From positions 1-64,000 of the forward strand of contig JAANDG010000513.1 in the NCBI GenBank assembly GCA_036852015.1: DNA of 64,000 nucleotides. Reading direction: 5' to 3'. Source of the DNA: Pelodera strongyloides. Taxonomy: Eukaryota > Nematoda > Chromadorea > Rhabditida > Rhabditidae. Positions 1 to 12,324 of this stretch are shown here, piece by piece. A model generated the notes under the pieces. The model was not told the DNA's origin, made no database searches, and saw only the letters and a list, made by a program, of their open reading frames with translations. Made by a program: the position numbers and the translations under genes. Position 1 is the first letter of the stretch; each line of letters begins with the position of its first letter.

Positions 1-339
1 ACAATTATAATTCTTTGAGGGGCCCTTTGGTGCAAAGTCACCAACAGACAAATGCCCCCTTGGGGAGTAAAATGGGGACACTATATACTTGGAGAAATGC
101 GAAAAGTTTTTTATAGCATGTATTTTTGAAAGTGTCAATCTCCCGCAATAGGCTTGGATTTTTTTGTAGTAGCTTCAGGGTATTACAGCATTAGCAATCA
201 ATTTTTGGATACTGTAGCAACCTGGTGACAATGACGCTTGACAATCTTATTATATATTTATTTTCCAGAATATATAAAGAGTAATAAATAAAAGCCTTTC
301 AAAACAAAAGCGAATAGTAATAATATTTCCAACTTTTAC

Positions 340-1114
340 CTCTCTCTCCGTCTTGTGATCATAGGCCAGTGAGACTTTTCCATAGGTTCCCGAGCCCAAC
401 TTTTTCACGATTTCAAATCGATGACGTGGTTCTTTTTTAGTCGGCGTTTGTGGATCGGGGCCATTGAGTGGAGCACCACCTAAATTAATTTTTATAATTT
501 TTAAAATATCTGAGAATGATTGATTTCATAGTCTGAGTTTCTCTTGTTGAAACAACGTTTACAAGTTCACTTCGCTTATTTTAGGAGATCATCTTCGAAG
601 ACCAGAAGCCATATTCACCACTCAATTCCCCGTCTTTTTCCCTGCGTGTCTCACTTTAGAATACTATTTTCTCTGCCCAGGGAATATTTCCCCGAGGGAA
701 CCGGCGTGGTGAATATGGCCTCAGAGAGGACAGCTTTTCCCAATACCAAACTTGTCATATCACTAATTTATTATGCATATGATAGCGATTCCAACGTGTA
801 TATACTTTCTCCAAAACCCACCTGGGTAAAAGGCGCTTCGCATTATTTTCGCCAAATAATGCATGGAGCAGAAATAGTTGGACATTTTCTTCGATTTTTT
901 GTTATATTTATAGTATAGGCGGGTCGATTAATGCATATTTTGAATTCGCAATCTTATTTTCGTCGAAAGGCCGCTGCCGTTCTCCCGCATTCGATGACTA
1001 ATTGAGAAATCGAGCTTTTGGGTTCATTATGAATAAATGCATACACATGAGCAATCAACATATACATAGAGTAGAGAGAGAGGTAAAAGAGAGTTACAGA
1101 CATAGAGAGAGAGG

Positions 1115-1151
<37 letters not shown>

Positions 1152-2492
1152 ACAAACTGAGGCAGAGGGAGAGAGACATATTGTGTTCAACCGTTCAACG
1201 ACAGAAAAACATCGAAATGTAACACAAATAAATGACTGATATACGATTACTTTTAACAATTATTATTTTGAGGGTATTTTTAAGAAATTGCCATGTTAGA
1301 GCAAAAGAGCGAACCAAACATTTTCACGGAATATATGTCAGCTGGGCTCGCCTGCTTATGGTTAGCATTAGCATGAGATGCAGGCAACTGATTTTGCAGT
1401 TTGTTTTGCGCAACAGGATTAACACACTAAATCGTTGTATTTAGAAAAAAATGGCTGGCACGAACCTACCCATAAACTAATTGTTTTTTTAAACAAGATC
1501 ATGATTTACAATTATGACAAATGTCCACTCATGGCCAGTTCTTACGACATATAAGATGGCTAGAAAAAAAAAACATAACTAGAGTTTGACTTATGCAATC
1601 CATACTTTTAAGAAAAATGAGCGTATGTACACATAGCAAAGACTGTGATGAACACGAACATCTGGTGCGAACGCACTCAGAGAGAGAAATAGGGTTCGTT
1701 ATGCAAAAATGCAGCAAAATAGTGTGTAATTCGCTTGGTCAGCCATTACATAAAGCGAATGCATTCTCTGACACCTGTGGCACAAAACCCTGCAAAACTT
1801 GCTTGATATTAGGGACTTCCACAATTTACAATGTCTAAGGAACATACCCATGAAAAACGCATCAAACTTATATCTTCTGATGAAGTGTGCGCCTATTTTT
1901 CTATGCTTTTTTCAATTTGTATAGCCTATAGTGATAGATTTTTTGAAACAAAGATTCATATGCATGAAGTGACCATTGCTCGGATAATGCGAGTGAATGT
2001 GAAACTGAGAGAAGTGGGATTTTGAATATCGGGGATGCCAAAAGTTCCCTGTGACAGAAGACAACAAAAAGCTCCCCGGGGAGTACCCAAAAGGGACCTC
2101 ATCGGGTTATCGCAAGAGGATCACATGAAGCTTGTCACTTTGGTTGAAAATAAAGGGTGCCACCGGAAAATTGAATGAATATGCTTTTATTTTACTCATA
2201 TCTCGTGCCCATATTTAACCGCGCACATTTTCTTTGACAGTCCGTCTCAGTGGCATTACCTTGTAGAGCGATTGGGCTTTTCAAAAACACGACACTACCA
2301 CACTCGATATCCGGTCATGATAAATCGATAATTTGTTCTGACCAATCGATATCTACTTACCGATTGTGGACCCGCCCCCAAAGGTTCCGCTTCCGTGTGG
2401 TCGGATGTTGGTCTGCGAGAAGCGGGCCAACCGGCCGGTGCCCACACGAGATCCCGACGTTCCGATCGGCATCCGGGTGGGCGGTTCCGAAT
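340..2492 (-). CDS. unc-82: UNC-82/NUAK kinase exons: linker and start of kinase domain (partial)
   Basis: These are two exons, 2361-2492 and 340-479, joined by a 1.88 kb intron (acceptor CAG before 2492, donor GTAAGT after 2361, donor GTAAAA after 340). The first encodes a Gly/Ser/Arg-rich linker. The second encodes RFEIVKKLGSGTYGKV, which is the glycine-rich ATP-binding loop (GSGTYGKV) of a Ser/Thr kinase. It ends at AYDHKTERE, where NUAK/ARK5 kinases continue into the VAVK lysine motif, so the rest of the kinase lies left of position 1. NUAK kinases are AMPK-related; C. elegans UNC-82 organises muscle myosin filaments. The RHRFEI start and the loop sequence match my memory of UNC-82 better than of other AMPK relatives. 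The family call is firm; the one-to-one symbol is likely but was not searched. Confidence 0.8.
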
Positions 2493-5400
2493 CTGAAAAG
2501 CTAATCAATAAATCAATAATTCAAATTCCTAGGCATTCTGATGGGCCAACATTGTAGACTACATATAAATACGAGGCACGGAGGCACGATCAATTACGAT
2601 TTGGGAAATGATGTACACAAATTTACGCCATTGTCATATCATGTAAAAATTAGCCGACTGCGAAAGGATAAAAGGCACAAAAAGATGCATTAAATTGAAT
2701 TTCACTTGCACAAAATACCTATTATCATGAAGATAATATAAAAATCTCATGTCTAATTTATCACAAGATTCTCGAAAAGATCATGTAATTAAACAGATAA
2801 TTATCCGAGAATTGCCGTACGATCTTCGTAAATTTGTAATGAAAGGTGCGGGACAGACATACACAAAGCATGGGGGAACCAAGGCCGAGACAGTGTAACA
2901 TAGGGCATACGAGAAGGCTGATACAAAATGGATCGATTGTGAGAGTAAATTGGAAAAACAATCAATATTGTATAAAGATGTAGCCGAGAGTAAATCAATC
3001 ACCACACATGTAACTAAAGAACTAAAGAAAACACTCAAATAATTAATTACTCCATTGTTTTGTTTATTGTATGTTCATATGTGAAGGCTAATTATAAAGA
3101 AGTCGTTGTTTGGCAAGACCAAAATAAGTAGAATGTCATTATGTTAAAACTCGAGCACACGTGTAGAGAACAATAGGTAAGTACATAAAATAATTTTTAA
3201 CAAAACTCTCAAATGTTCAGTCCAGTGCGCTATAAAAAATCGAATTTCTCGATGCATATTCAAAATATAATTATAGTCGGAGTGAGAGTATTTAGAAAAG
3301 AATTACATGCATACTATAATTTAATAGCTTAATCACTCCAAGATATTAGAACTTAGAACTATAGGTTTAATAAGCTACCCAGAATTTAACTTTCCAAATT
3401 CACTGTCACAATATATCCAGCGACCTCAGAGTCTCTTTCACAGTGTGCGAAAGACCCCATTTTACAACTCGTAAAGGTGCGTTTTTTGTATGTTCGCCGT
3501 CGTCATAGACGAAGAGAAATCCGGACGGTTTTTAAGAAAAATAGGGGGTTATCGAGTTATCCTGACTAACAATTACAGCTTCTTATTATAAAATAAACCA
3601 ACATAATGTTGGGTCAAATCAAAGTTTATAACACGATACATGTTTTTGCGACTTCCAGACGAAAATCAGCAAACGGAAAACATTTAAGGTTTGCAGTAAT
3701 CAAATTTCGCCTAACAATAGGAAGGAAAGAAATAAAAGAAACATTAAATAAAACTACTCTGATAGTTGGTGAAAGTTTTCCGGAAAGAATAAAACGAACT
3801 ATGAAACGCTCAATTCTAGTTGATCATTTAGAATTTGGCTAAAAATTGGTCAAGAAATCATTAGAGTTCGCCGATATTTCAACGAATACTAATATTTAGA
3901 GCTTATTGTTAGAAAATCTTATTATATAAAGGAGAAGAGTTTACTTGGCCTTTTGTTTGTATGCACGCAACGAAATCCTTTCATAAAGAAAATTTTCTAT
4001 TGACAATCGAATGAGAACACACAAAATCTTTGCCGCTGACGGTATTCGAACCCACAGCAGCACCCAATCTCTCGCTTCACAGTCCAATGCTCTACCTGCT
4101 GAGCTATGCTAGCTTATGACAAGGATAATCCTCTGCCCTACATACAGCACCTTCAATAGCAAATTTGCATGGTGGCATTAGTCGAGTGGTGATCCAAACT
4201 GATTATTATACGTTTCCACATTCAGAGACGTGTGATTGTGTGGGAGGAGAAAGAGACGAGAGTTAACTTTTTAAATTAAAGCAATCCTTTTTTAAATAGG
4301 GAAACAATCGGCCGAAGGCCGATTCCTCCAGTCGGAGAAGAGCCCGTAGGGCTCTTCTCCGACTGGAGAAGAGCCCTACGGCTGGTACGTAAATAAATGC
4401 CTACGACCTACGACCCCGATTATATATGTTGATACACAAGTACGTTTCAGTGAGCTTACAAAAGCGAATCAACCCACAAACAGACTCAATTTTAATTATC
4501 CTGACAAGTACGAGTACGAGACCTGTAAAAAAATTATGTAGTTCTCTTAAAGCGAAATACCGGCCTTCGAGCAAATTAGCTTAAATACGTAGGTCCGCGA
4601 TGCGTTTCAAAAACCGACTGGTATTTCGCTTTAAAATATTATCGTTTTATTTTTTTATCTGTAAAGATGACGTTGCTTGAGACGTGACATAAGCAAGCCG
4701 ATAACTTATCATATGACTTGGTTTTGAATCGATATATTCAACCTTTCCCATTGGTTCTATCACTGAGGGATGGCTCAGCGGATAACAGCTGTCCATGTTG
4801 AAAAGCCACAGTATTATATACACAATGGTGTGGTGTGTGGGTGGGGAAGTTGAGGTCAGTAGATAGGTTATTTATCACTTCTTCTACTTTTATCATATAT
4901 CAATAAACGGATGAATCATCACAATTTAAAATCAATAATGCGGTAAAGTTGATAATGAAGAGTTGTTTTTCAGTAACGAAATGAGAAACAATGAACACAT
5001 AAGATAAGGAACATGGTATATGCATAGAAGTAGTATTACATTACTCATGACCACCAGCAATGTCTTATTATTAGCCATAGTATTATTTTATAAACTGACG
5101 CGCGCCGACGAAAAAACTTTTGGTTATGTTAGATGTCTTTTTGTATTAAAAACAGGTAGTATTATGTTGCGCGACTGACTCATTTAACACGTTTTTTACT
5201 ACGCATCCAGCTAGTTTATATATAGTAGAAATGGTAACGAGTATATATAAGCTGCTTTTGCGATGTATTTGTATGCTCGCAATAGAGTTCAGCAAAAAAA
5301 AAGTTTTGTTAAAGAAAAAAGTTACGGAAATGCTAGGAATAGAAAGATATTCGGGTTTTCTAGAAAGGTTTTCATAAAGTATTGAAGTGAGTTGATAAGT

Positions 5401-8400
5401 TGATAGTTGATAGTGCTGCATTTTTGGATCGAAGTATGGTTATAAGTTATGAGAAGTTATACGATGAGATATGGATAAAAGGATATAAGTTGGATATAAA
5501 ATCACAGACACAAATGTATTGGGAACGTTCGATGTTAAGATGCTTGGTTACTGAGACCTATGACTATGACGACAACTGTTGTTCTAGTTATGAAACCCCC
5601 GGAAGTGGTTTATTGATGTCTGAAAGCCGGCCGAAAGTCGCCTTTTGAAGGTATCGGTATCGCTACCGGAGGTGAAAAATACTATAGTTGTTAATGTTAA
5701 TGTGCGTCATAATCGTAAAATATTGCTTATTGAATAATTGATACCTGCCATCCCGCGCATCTTGACTTGTAGGATGGGGCACAAGTTATATAACAGGAAA
5801 TTTACAACTGCTGATATATCATTGGCCAATTTACAATAAGTGGAGTATTTTCCATGAGAAATAGTGAGCAATAGTGAGCATGGGCGAGGGAATCATGGGC
5901 GATCGCTCCTGGCCCTAGCCCGAAGACGTCGAGCAGCTTGTCATCTGGAACTTGTCGTCTGTGCTCAGAATCTCTGCGGCACACTACTACGGCGTGCTCT
6001 ATCTTCTGTCCCTCTATATGTATACAGAGTTCTATTAATACTTCGAAATCCAAACAGTAATTCGTCGGATCTCGGAAATCTTTTGCTCTCGACAAACACA
6101 AGGAAAAGATCCCACAACAAAGGGAGACTACTATAGTTTAAAGTTTAAAGTAGATATAAAATATTACAAAGCGACGATAATTTTATCATAATTCGAGTTG
6201 TCTGTCTATGCAAAAAAGGTGTTTCGAGAAAAATGCAATAAACAGGTTTGGAACAAAATTTTGAAAAGAATTCTCCCAGGAAGAATAAGATGAAAACGCA
6301 TGTAAGCTGAGAAAAGAGGAAAATTGTTCCTCAAAACGATACTATAACTCTCAGACAACCGGTAGTTTCTGTGGTACTGCACGCAGACCAAAATCATGCA
6401 CATACGGAGCAAGCATGTGAAAATAACGGGCACAACTCACATTTACGGAATAGTTCTCTAGTTAAGGGCGGACATGGTCTTAAAGGTTTTTAGGGCTGAC
6501 TGAGAAATTTAATAGAAAAGGGTAAATATTATATCGGTTGCATACGATTTGAACCGTATTTCGGTGCTTTATGGTTGATTTGGGCGTCAATAGCAACAAT
6601 TTCTTCGTTGCAATTAAAATGATAGAAACGAAGCGGAATAAAGAATGAAATTTACAAATAAGCAGAACCAGTTGTAATTAACAAACAGGTGCTCCTCCTA
6701 CCACAAGTTCGCACTGCATTCTTCTCTAACAGAAAAAAAGGTCGTGATGTGCAGCGTTGAGCAAATTTGCATAACCCGAGAGTGTGTGATGTATTAATTG
6801 CTTAATTGCTTTATGCGTTTAATCAATCCGTTCTAATTATCGATAATCTTGGGGGATCGTTAGCGCACGGGCAATTTGTCTTGTGGCTTCTATTTGCTCA
6901 TCCACTTCTGGCAAAATGAGAGAGAGAGAGAGAGAGAGACAGAATATAGAGAGAGAGCGAGAAATAGATAGAGAGAGCGAGAGAGAGAGAGAGAAATAAC
7001 ATAGAGAGGGGGATAAGTAGATAGAGAGAGAGGGAGAGAGGAAGAAATCTAGCCTGAGATTGAAAAAGAAAAGGAGAAATTCGGCAGCCTGTGGATGTGG
7101 ATCATTTTCCATGCAGTACTTGAATAGTAATGAATTTGATTTTAACAACCGCAAAACGTTGATACCTTGGATATGACCAGTTTACGAACCCATATAGTTC
7201 AGCAGTGACCGTAGTACTACTATTACTATTATTAGTTTTATTGTTATAGAAACATGAATGATGTACTAGTAAAAAGATATCAAATCATATGGAGTCAAGC
7301 TTAGATTCAGGAAATCACGATTGCCGATGCAGAGAGTGAGATACATCGTCGAAAGTAGCATCGCGAAATGAGAGAGAGAGAGAGAGAGAGGGAGAGTGCG
7401 ATAGAGGGAGAGACAGGGAGAGAGAGGGAGGTGGAGTGAAAGGGAGAGATATGTGAGAGCGCGGAAGGTTAAGGCGGATGCGGAAGAGCAATTCTTGCGA
7501 ACACTTTTTCTGAACAAGAAATATCTGGAAATAGAAGGGGAACAGCTGTTGACTAAGGGCGGATATACTCAGGGGAAATGTTCAAGGATGAATATAAGAT
7601 TCATCTGGAATGTTTAGGAACAATTAAATGAAAATACAATAGTCATTCGTAGAATATTCCTTCAAGTCGAATACTTGTTTATGAAGAACACTTGGTCATT
7701 GTGGAAAGCTCTACATTGGGCTCAAAAATATTGAAATTTTCAGAAAAGCAAACGGCCATTGATTTACTATTCATACAGAAAACACTAGTTGTAAAAGACG
7801 AAGAAATCTTCACAAATGTAAAGAGTAGATCGAAACAGAAAAACGGATATCAGAGAGTATGAGAGAATACAGATAGGAGAAAGATACATAAAAAGAGAGA
7901 GATAGAGAGAAAAAGAGAAAGCGAGAGAAAGCGATTGGTAGTTTTCAGTGTAAGTTGGTCCCATGGTCATCCCGGGCCATTGACACGGGAGAAACCTTGG
8001 AGCCTTTTTTTTCGCAGAGGTAAAGCGTAAAGCTGCAAATTAGAGAAACTTAGAGGGAGAGAGAGAGAGAGAGTGTGTGTCCAGAATGAGAGAGAGGGAG
8101 AGAGAGAGAAAGAGAGAGAGAGAGCATGTGGTAGCAACAGTGTGAGACCCAGTAGAGGAAAAAGATTGCGAGACATTACAACGACGAGCCAAGTGGAACA
8201 GAGATAAAATCCAGGGAATATCCACTGGGGACGGGAGCACAAATACAGATTACGGAAGGGAGCTGATACCCACCATTCATTAGTAGTCATCTATGCAAGG
8301 GCCGAGAACCGCGGAACCGTTTATGACCAAACTATTGAAACAGAGGCTAAGGCTAAGGGCCCACAGAACTTAAAAAAAACTTCTACGCAAATTTATTGGG

Positions 8401-9016
8401 ACACAGTCTAAGAAAGCGCAATCCGTGTTATAGCTCAAACCAGCAAAGACGATGCAACGTTTTAGCATATTTAATTTGTACTTTACTATCAGCTGTATGC
8501 AACATATGCGGATTTCCCCTCTGGGGAATCTGATCGGGACCACTCCGAAACTACCAAAGCTATAAAATACTGGAACGTTTTAGTGGAACATGTGGCCTCA
8601 GTATTTTGTATGGATCAATTATCCGCAAGACCATCAGACCTACACTAATGCAGACGACGCTAGTACAGCCTTTTTCTTCCCTGACCAACTTTCCATATTA
8701 AAGCGAAACACCGGACGGTTTTTGAAACACGGCGAGTACACCACCATTTTTATGAGTTATACTAAAAAATCGAGCTAAATTCGAGCAACTTAGCATAAAT
8801 GGTCAGAATTCAGTTGTCCACGATGCGATTCAAAAACAGGCCGGTATTTCGCTTTAAAGCTGCGCGCCAACCAATCTGCTGGCTCACTATACGCTGTCCT
8901 CGTATTCAAAAACTTATCCGCATATTTTGAAAAAAATGACGTGGTCTTTTTGGATTTTTGAAGTGTTCACTAACAAGATCTCTCTCCATATCCCCCTCTC
9001 TCCCCCTCTATTTCTC

Positions 9017-9047
<31 letters not shown>

Positions 9048-12000
9048 TGAGACCCTCTCTCCCCCTATTCTATTCCCTCTCCCATTTTTTCTTCCTTTCT
9101 CCCCCTCTATTTCTCTTCATCTCTCTCTCTCTAACTCTCTCTCTCTCTATCTCTCTCCCTCCCTCTCTCCCAAAGTTCTCCAGCTTCTGTGTGTGTGTGA
9201 ACAACGAAGATCTAGTGTTGGGTGTGACATCGAGTGAAAAAGATCGCTCTGCTAGGAGAAGGAGAGTCTCACCAAACAGTATACAGAGTAGCAGTGACAT
9301 AAGAGAAGTGAAATCTGATTTACTGTGGAAATATTGAATGATCAAGCTTTCAATATAGGAGAAAAGTCCAAAGTCCACCGCGATATTGTACTATGCATAG
9401 AATGAAAATCAACACCATACCCTCACCGCGTATTACATCCGATACAGGTCGAATATTTTTTTTTGGTATTTGTGTACTTTAATACTAATGAAAATGACCT
9501 TTAATTTCGTAAATTGTACTAAAATTAATAGTAAACTAAAATTATATAATATTCTGCCCTAGACAAGTTATAAATAAAACAAAAGAATTATTTATAATAG
9601 AATTTCAGAAGACTTATCTTTGTATAAATATATATATTTGTTTTTTATTAAACAAATGTCTGATGGTAAGTCTAAAAGATCAGGGAACTTAGAAAACTCA
9701 CTTTTAATGTCCAGTACAGCCTTTGGCATGTATACATTCTGTTGTTCTTCTTTTACTCCCCACTTTACGCGCACCTCACTGCCACTGAGACGAGCCTCCA
9801 CACATGACGAATCAAGCGCATTCGGCCTATAATATAATAACATTTACATTATTGTGGAATAAATTTTGTTTATCAAGTAACATCTTGAATCGCTGCGAGA
9901 TTCTGTGTGTTCCAGCGAATTTAGGACCTCTGGTCACTATGTAAGTAAATTTGAAAGCTACTTTCAAGCGCGCGTGAACGTCTAAAGCTTTAAAGCGAAA
10001 CAGGCCGGTTTTTGAAACACATCGAGTAGGCCCAGCATTGAATAAAAAATCGAGCTACATTCGAGCAAATTTGCATAAATACATATGAATTCAGTTGTCC
10101 ACGATGCGTTTCAAAAACAGGCCGGGATTTCTTGATGATCAACAATTATGTATCTGCGAGCAGTGACATAAGGTGTTCAAGTTTGTTTGGTCATTATTAC
10201 GGGATCAAAAATATCCAAGTGTAATGCGGAATACTGGTTCCGAACGCGGAATTGGATAATTAAAGGGTTCCCATCCGCCTTGCGCAAAGGGAAACCTCTT
10301 TTTGTGACGCTCGAACGGACTCGCTCGGGAAAGCGTGCGAGAGAATTTGGGAGCGAGAGCGAGAACAGCAGGAGAGTGACAAAACGAGAGAACGAGAAAT
10401 GCAAGAGAGGGATTGAGAGATAAAGAGGGTGCAGAGAAGGCTAAGAGAATTACAGAGCACTGCCATAAACACCAGGCTTGCCCAAGGCAAATCATTAAAG
10501 CGGCGTGAAGGACTGAAAACATAAAAGAAACTATCTCAGAGGATCAGAACACCCTATAAAACGAGAGACAATGCGATTGGAGGGTTCGCAGACAAGCAGA
10601 GAACAGACGGAACACTGCTTAGTCTTGCAGAACAGCGAGACTTCCAGAGAAACAAAAAGGCACGCAATACCATATTAATTGCCTCATTAGCTTTTCGTGT
10701 CTATGATTCACTTCAGCATTCCCTTTATTCACAGACAAGCAGTTTGGGATGAAGCACTGTCACAATTCTCGTCTCAGTTACTCCTTATAGTCTCTATCAT
10801 ATCACACTTTATCACAACTGTCATGTTATACAAGTCTCATTGTCAGTCATCCATTTGTCAGCTGTCATACTTTGCTATCAGGGTCAAATTGTAACCAACC
10901 ACAAGCTTTTACTTCTTATTATGATATTTAAAATTTGAATTGATTCTAGATAATGGTGGTATCAATTGCATTACGTACCATAGCTAGCACCATTAGGCAG
11001 TTTTATATTTGAAATCAAATGTCACCCCTAAAATACGCTCATTTCAGAATGTTAAGATTATCCGTATATTTGATGCTTGGATATTTTTGCACAGCAGAGT
11101 TAGTTCGTGAAAATCGAACTTTGGCAATCTTTAAAATGCTAAATGATCGCGTTTTTGCTGAATCTCAACTAGAATACAATGGACCAAATGCGATCAAAAC
11201 TCTGGAATGGGTCGGTGATTATGCTTTTGATTGCTATGTTTTTAGAAAGTAACCATCGTAGGTGTAGGCAATTTCATTTTCATTATGCATAAAGTTCAAA
11301 TTCGAAGACTCGTGAAAAGTTGACATCCTTTAGATTCATTCATAAGCTTACAGATTTGCATCGATACTGATCTGGCCAGTAAAAAGACGGAAAATGCACC
11401 GTTCGACTTCTCTGCCTCACTTAATTATTTGGGAACGTAAGTTTACAATTTTCATTTTTATTTTACTTCCGCTCAAATTGGAAAGTCCCCAGTCGGGCCT
11501 AAATTAAAGTTACCGCCCTCTGCCCGTTTGGAAGTAAGTAAACCTAGCTAGCTAGGTTTTTTTGTTTCTAAAATTTTCTCAGATGTCAGTAGATATGCCG
11601 CAAGTGTGAACTTAGCAAATAAATGGACAAAAATAAACAAAGATCTCACCAAGATCTTTCCAAAAGTCTAATAAACATGTTTATCAATAATGTTTATTAT
11701 GCTTTTAGAAAGAGTATAGAAAGAAAATAAATTCAGAAGTGAAAAGCGTTACGACGTTGATATCGACCCCGATTCGCCGTGTTGGGTTCTGATTATGGTG
11801 CGAGCGGCCAGGATTCTGATCTTCCATCCAGAATACTTGCAACCTTCGGATTTGGATGATATTGATTATAATATCGCGGAGACTGCGGTTCATATTTTTT
11901 TTGATCTTGACAAGCCGTAAAAATTTCTTTATGAAACGTAGTTGCAACAACGGAATTTCCATGTACTATGTGCAAGTGGGCGCATTAATATAAATATACA

Positions 12001-12288
12001 TCAGGATATACCATAATATGCGACAATTACCATTGGAATACAAAACATGGAAAGTCCAATAACCAACGAACCAGTTGTTATACCGCTTAAAAAGACTGAT
12101 ATGTATATTCGCTGAACAATTGTTTTCGTCATTCCGAAAATCGACTTAATAAATAATCTCTAAATCATAACCGATTTATTATTGTGCTGAAACATACATT
12201 AGAAAGGTTTGGTTTCTTGGAATTGCTATGCATTATAGTTCCCCCGTGAAAATAAGGTTTTTTTGGAAGAAAGGAAAGTGGAAAAAGG

Positions 12289-12324
<36 letters not shown>

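Larger units (their letters stand above)
2493..9701. other. Large intron or gap of the UNC-82-like gene; no convincing gene
   Basis: I found no exon with good splice sites and sustained coding in this 7.2 kb. It contains a tRNA-like relic (about 4033), a GC-rich hairpin (4310-4381), two family A MITEs (4547-4634, 8698-8857), several GA/CT tracts and AT-rich filler. The open frames that occur come from GA/CT tracts or MITE arms. The flanking exons join in phase, consistent with a single intron. Confidence 0.5.

Noticed and set aside
5802..6136. About 100-codon frames on both strands with moderate GC
   Set aside because: Part of the region recurs near 44812 as a dispersed repeat, and no splice sites or domain support a gene.
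6837..9378. Many 60-136 codon open frames, mostly Ser/Leu- or Arg/Glu-rich
   Set aside because: They run through GA/CT tracts, where stops are rare in several frames, and lack splice-site or domain support.
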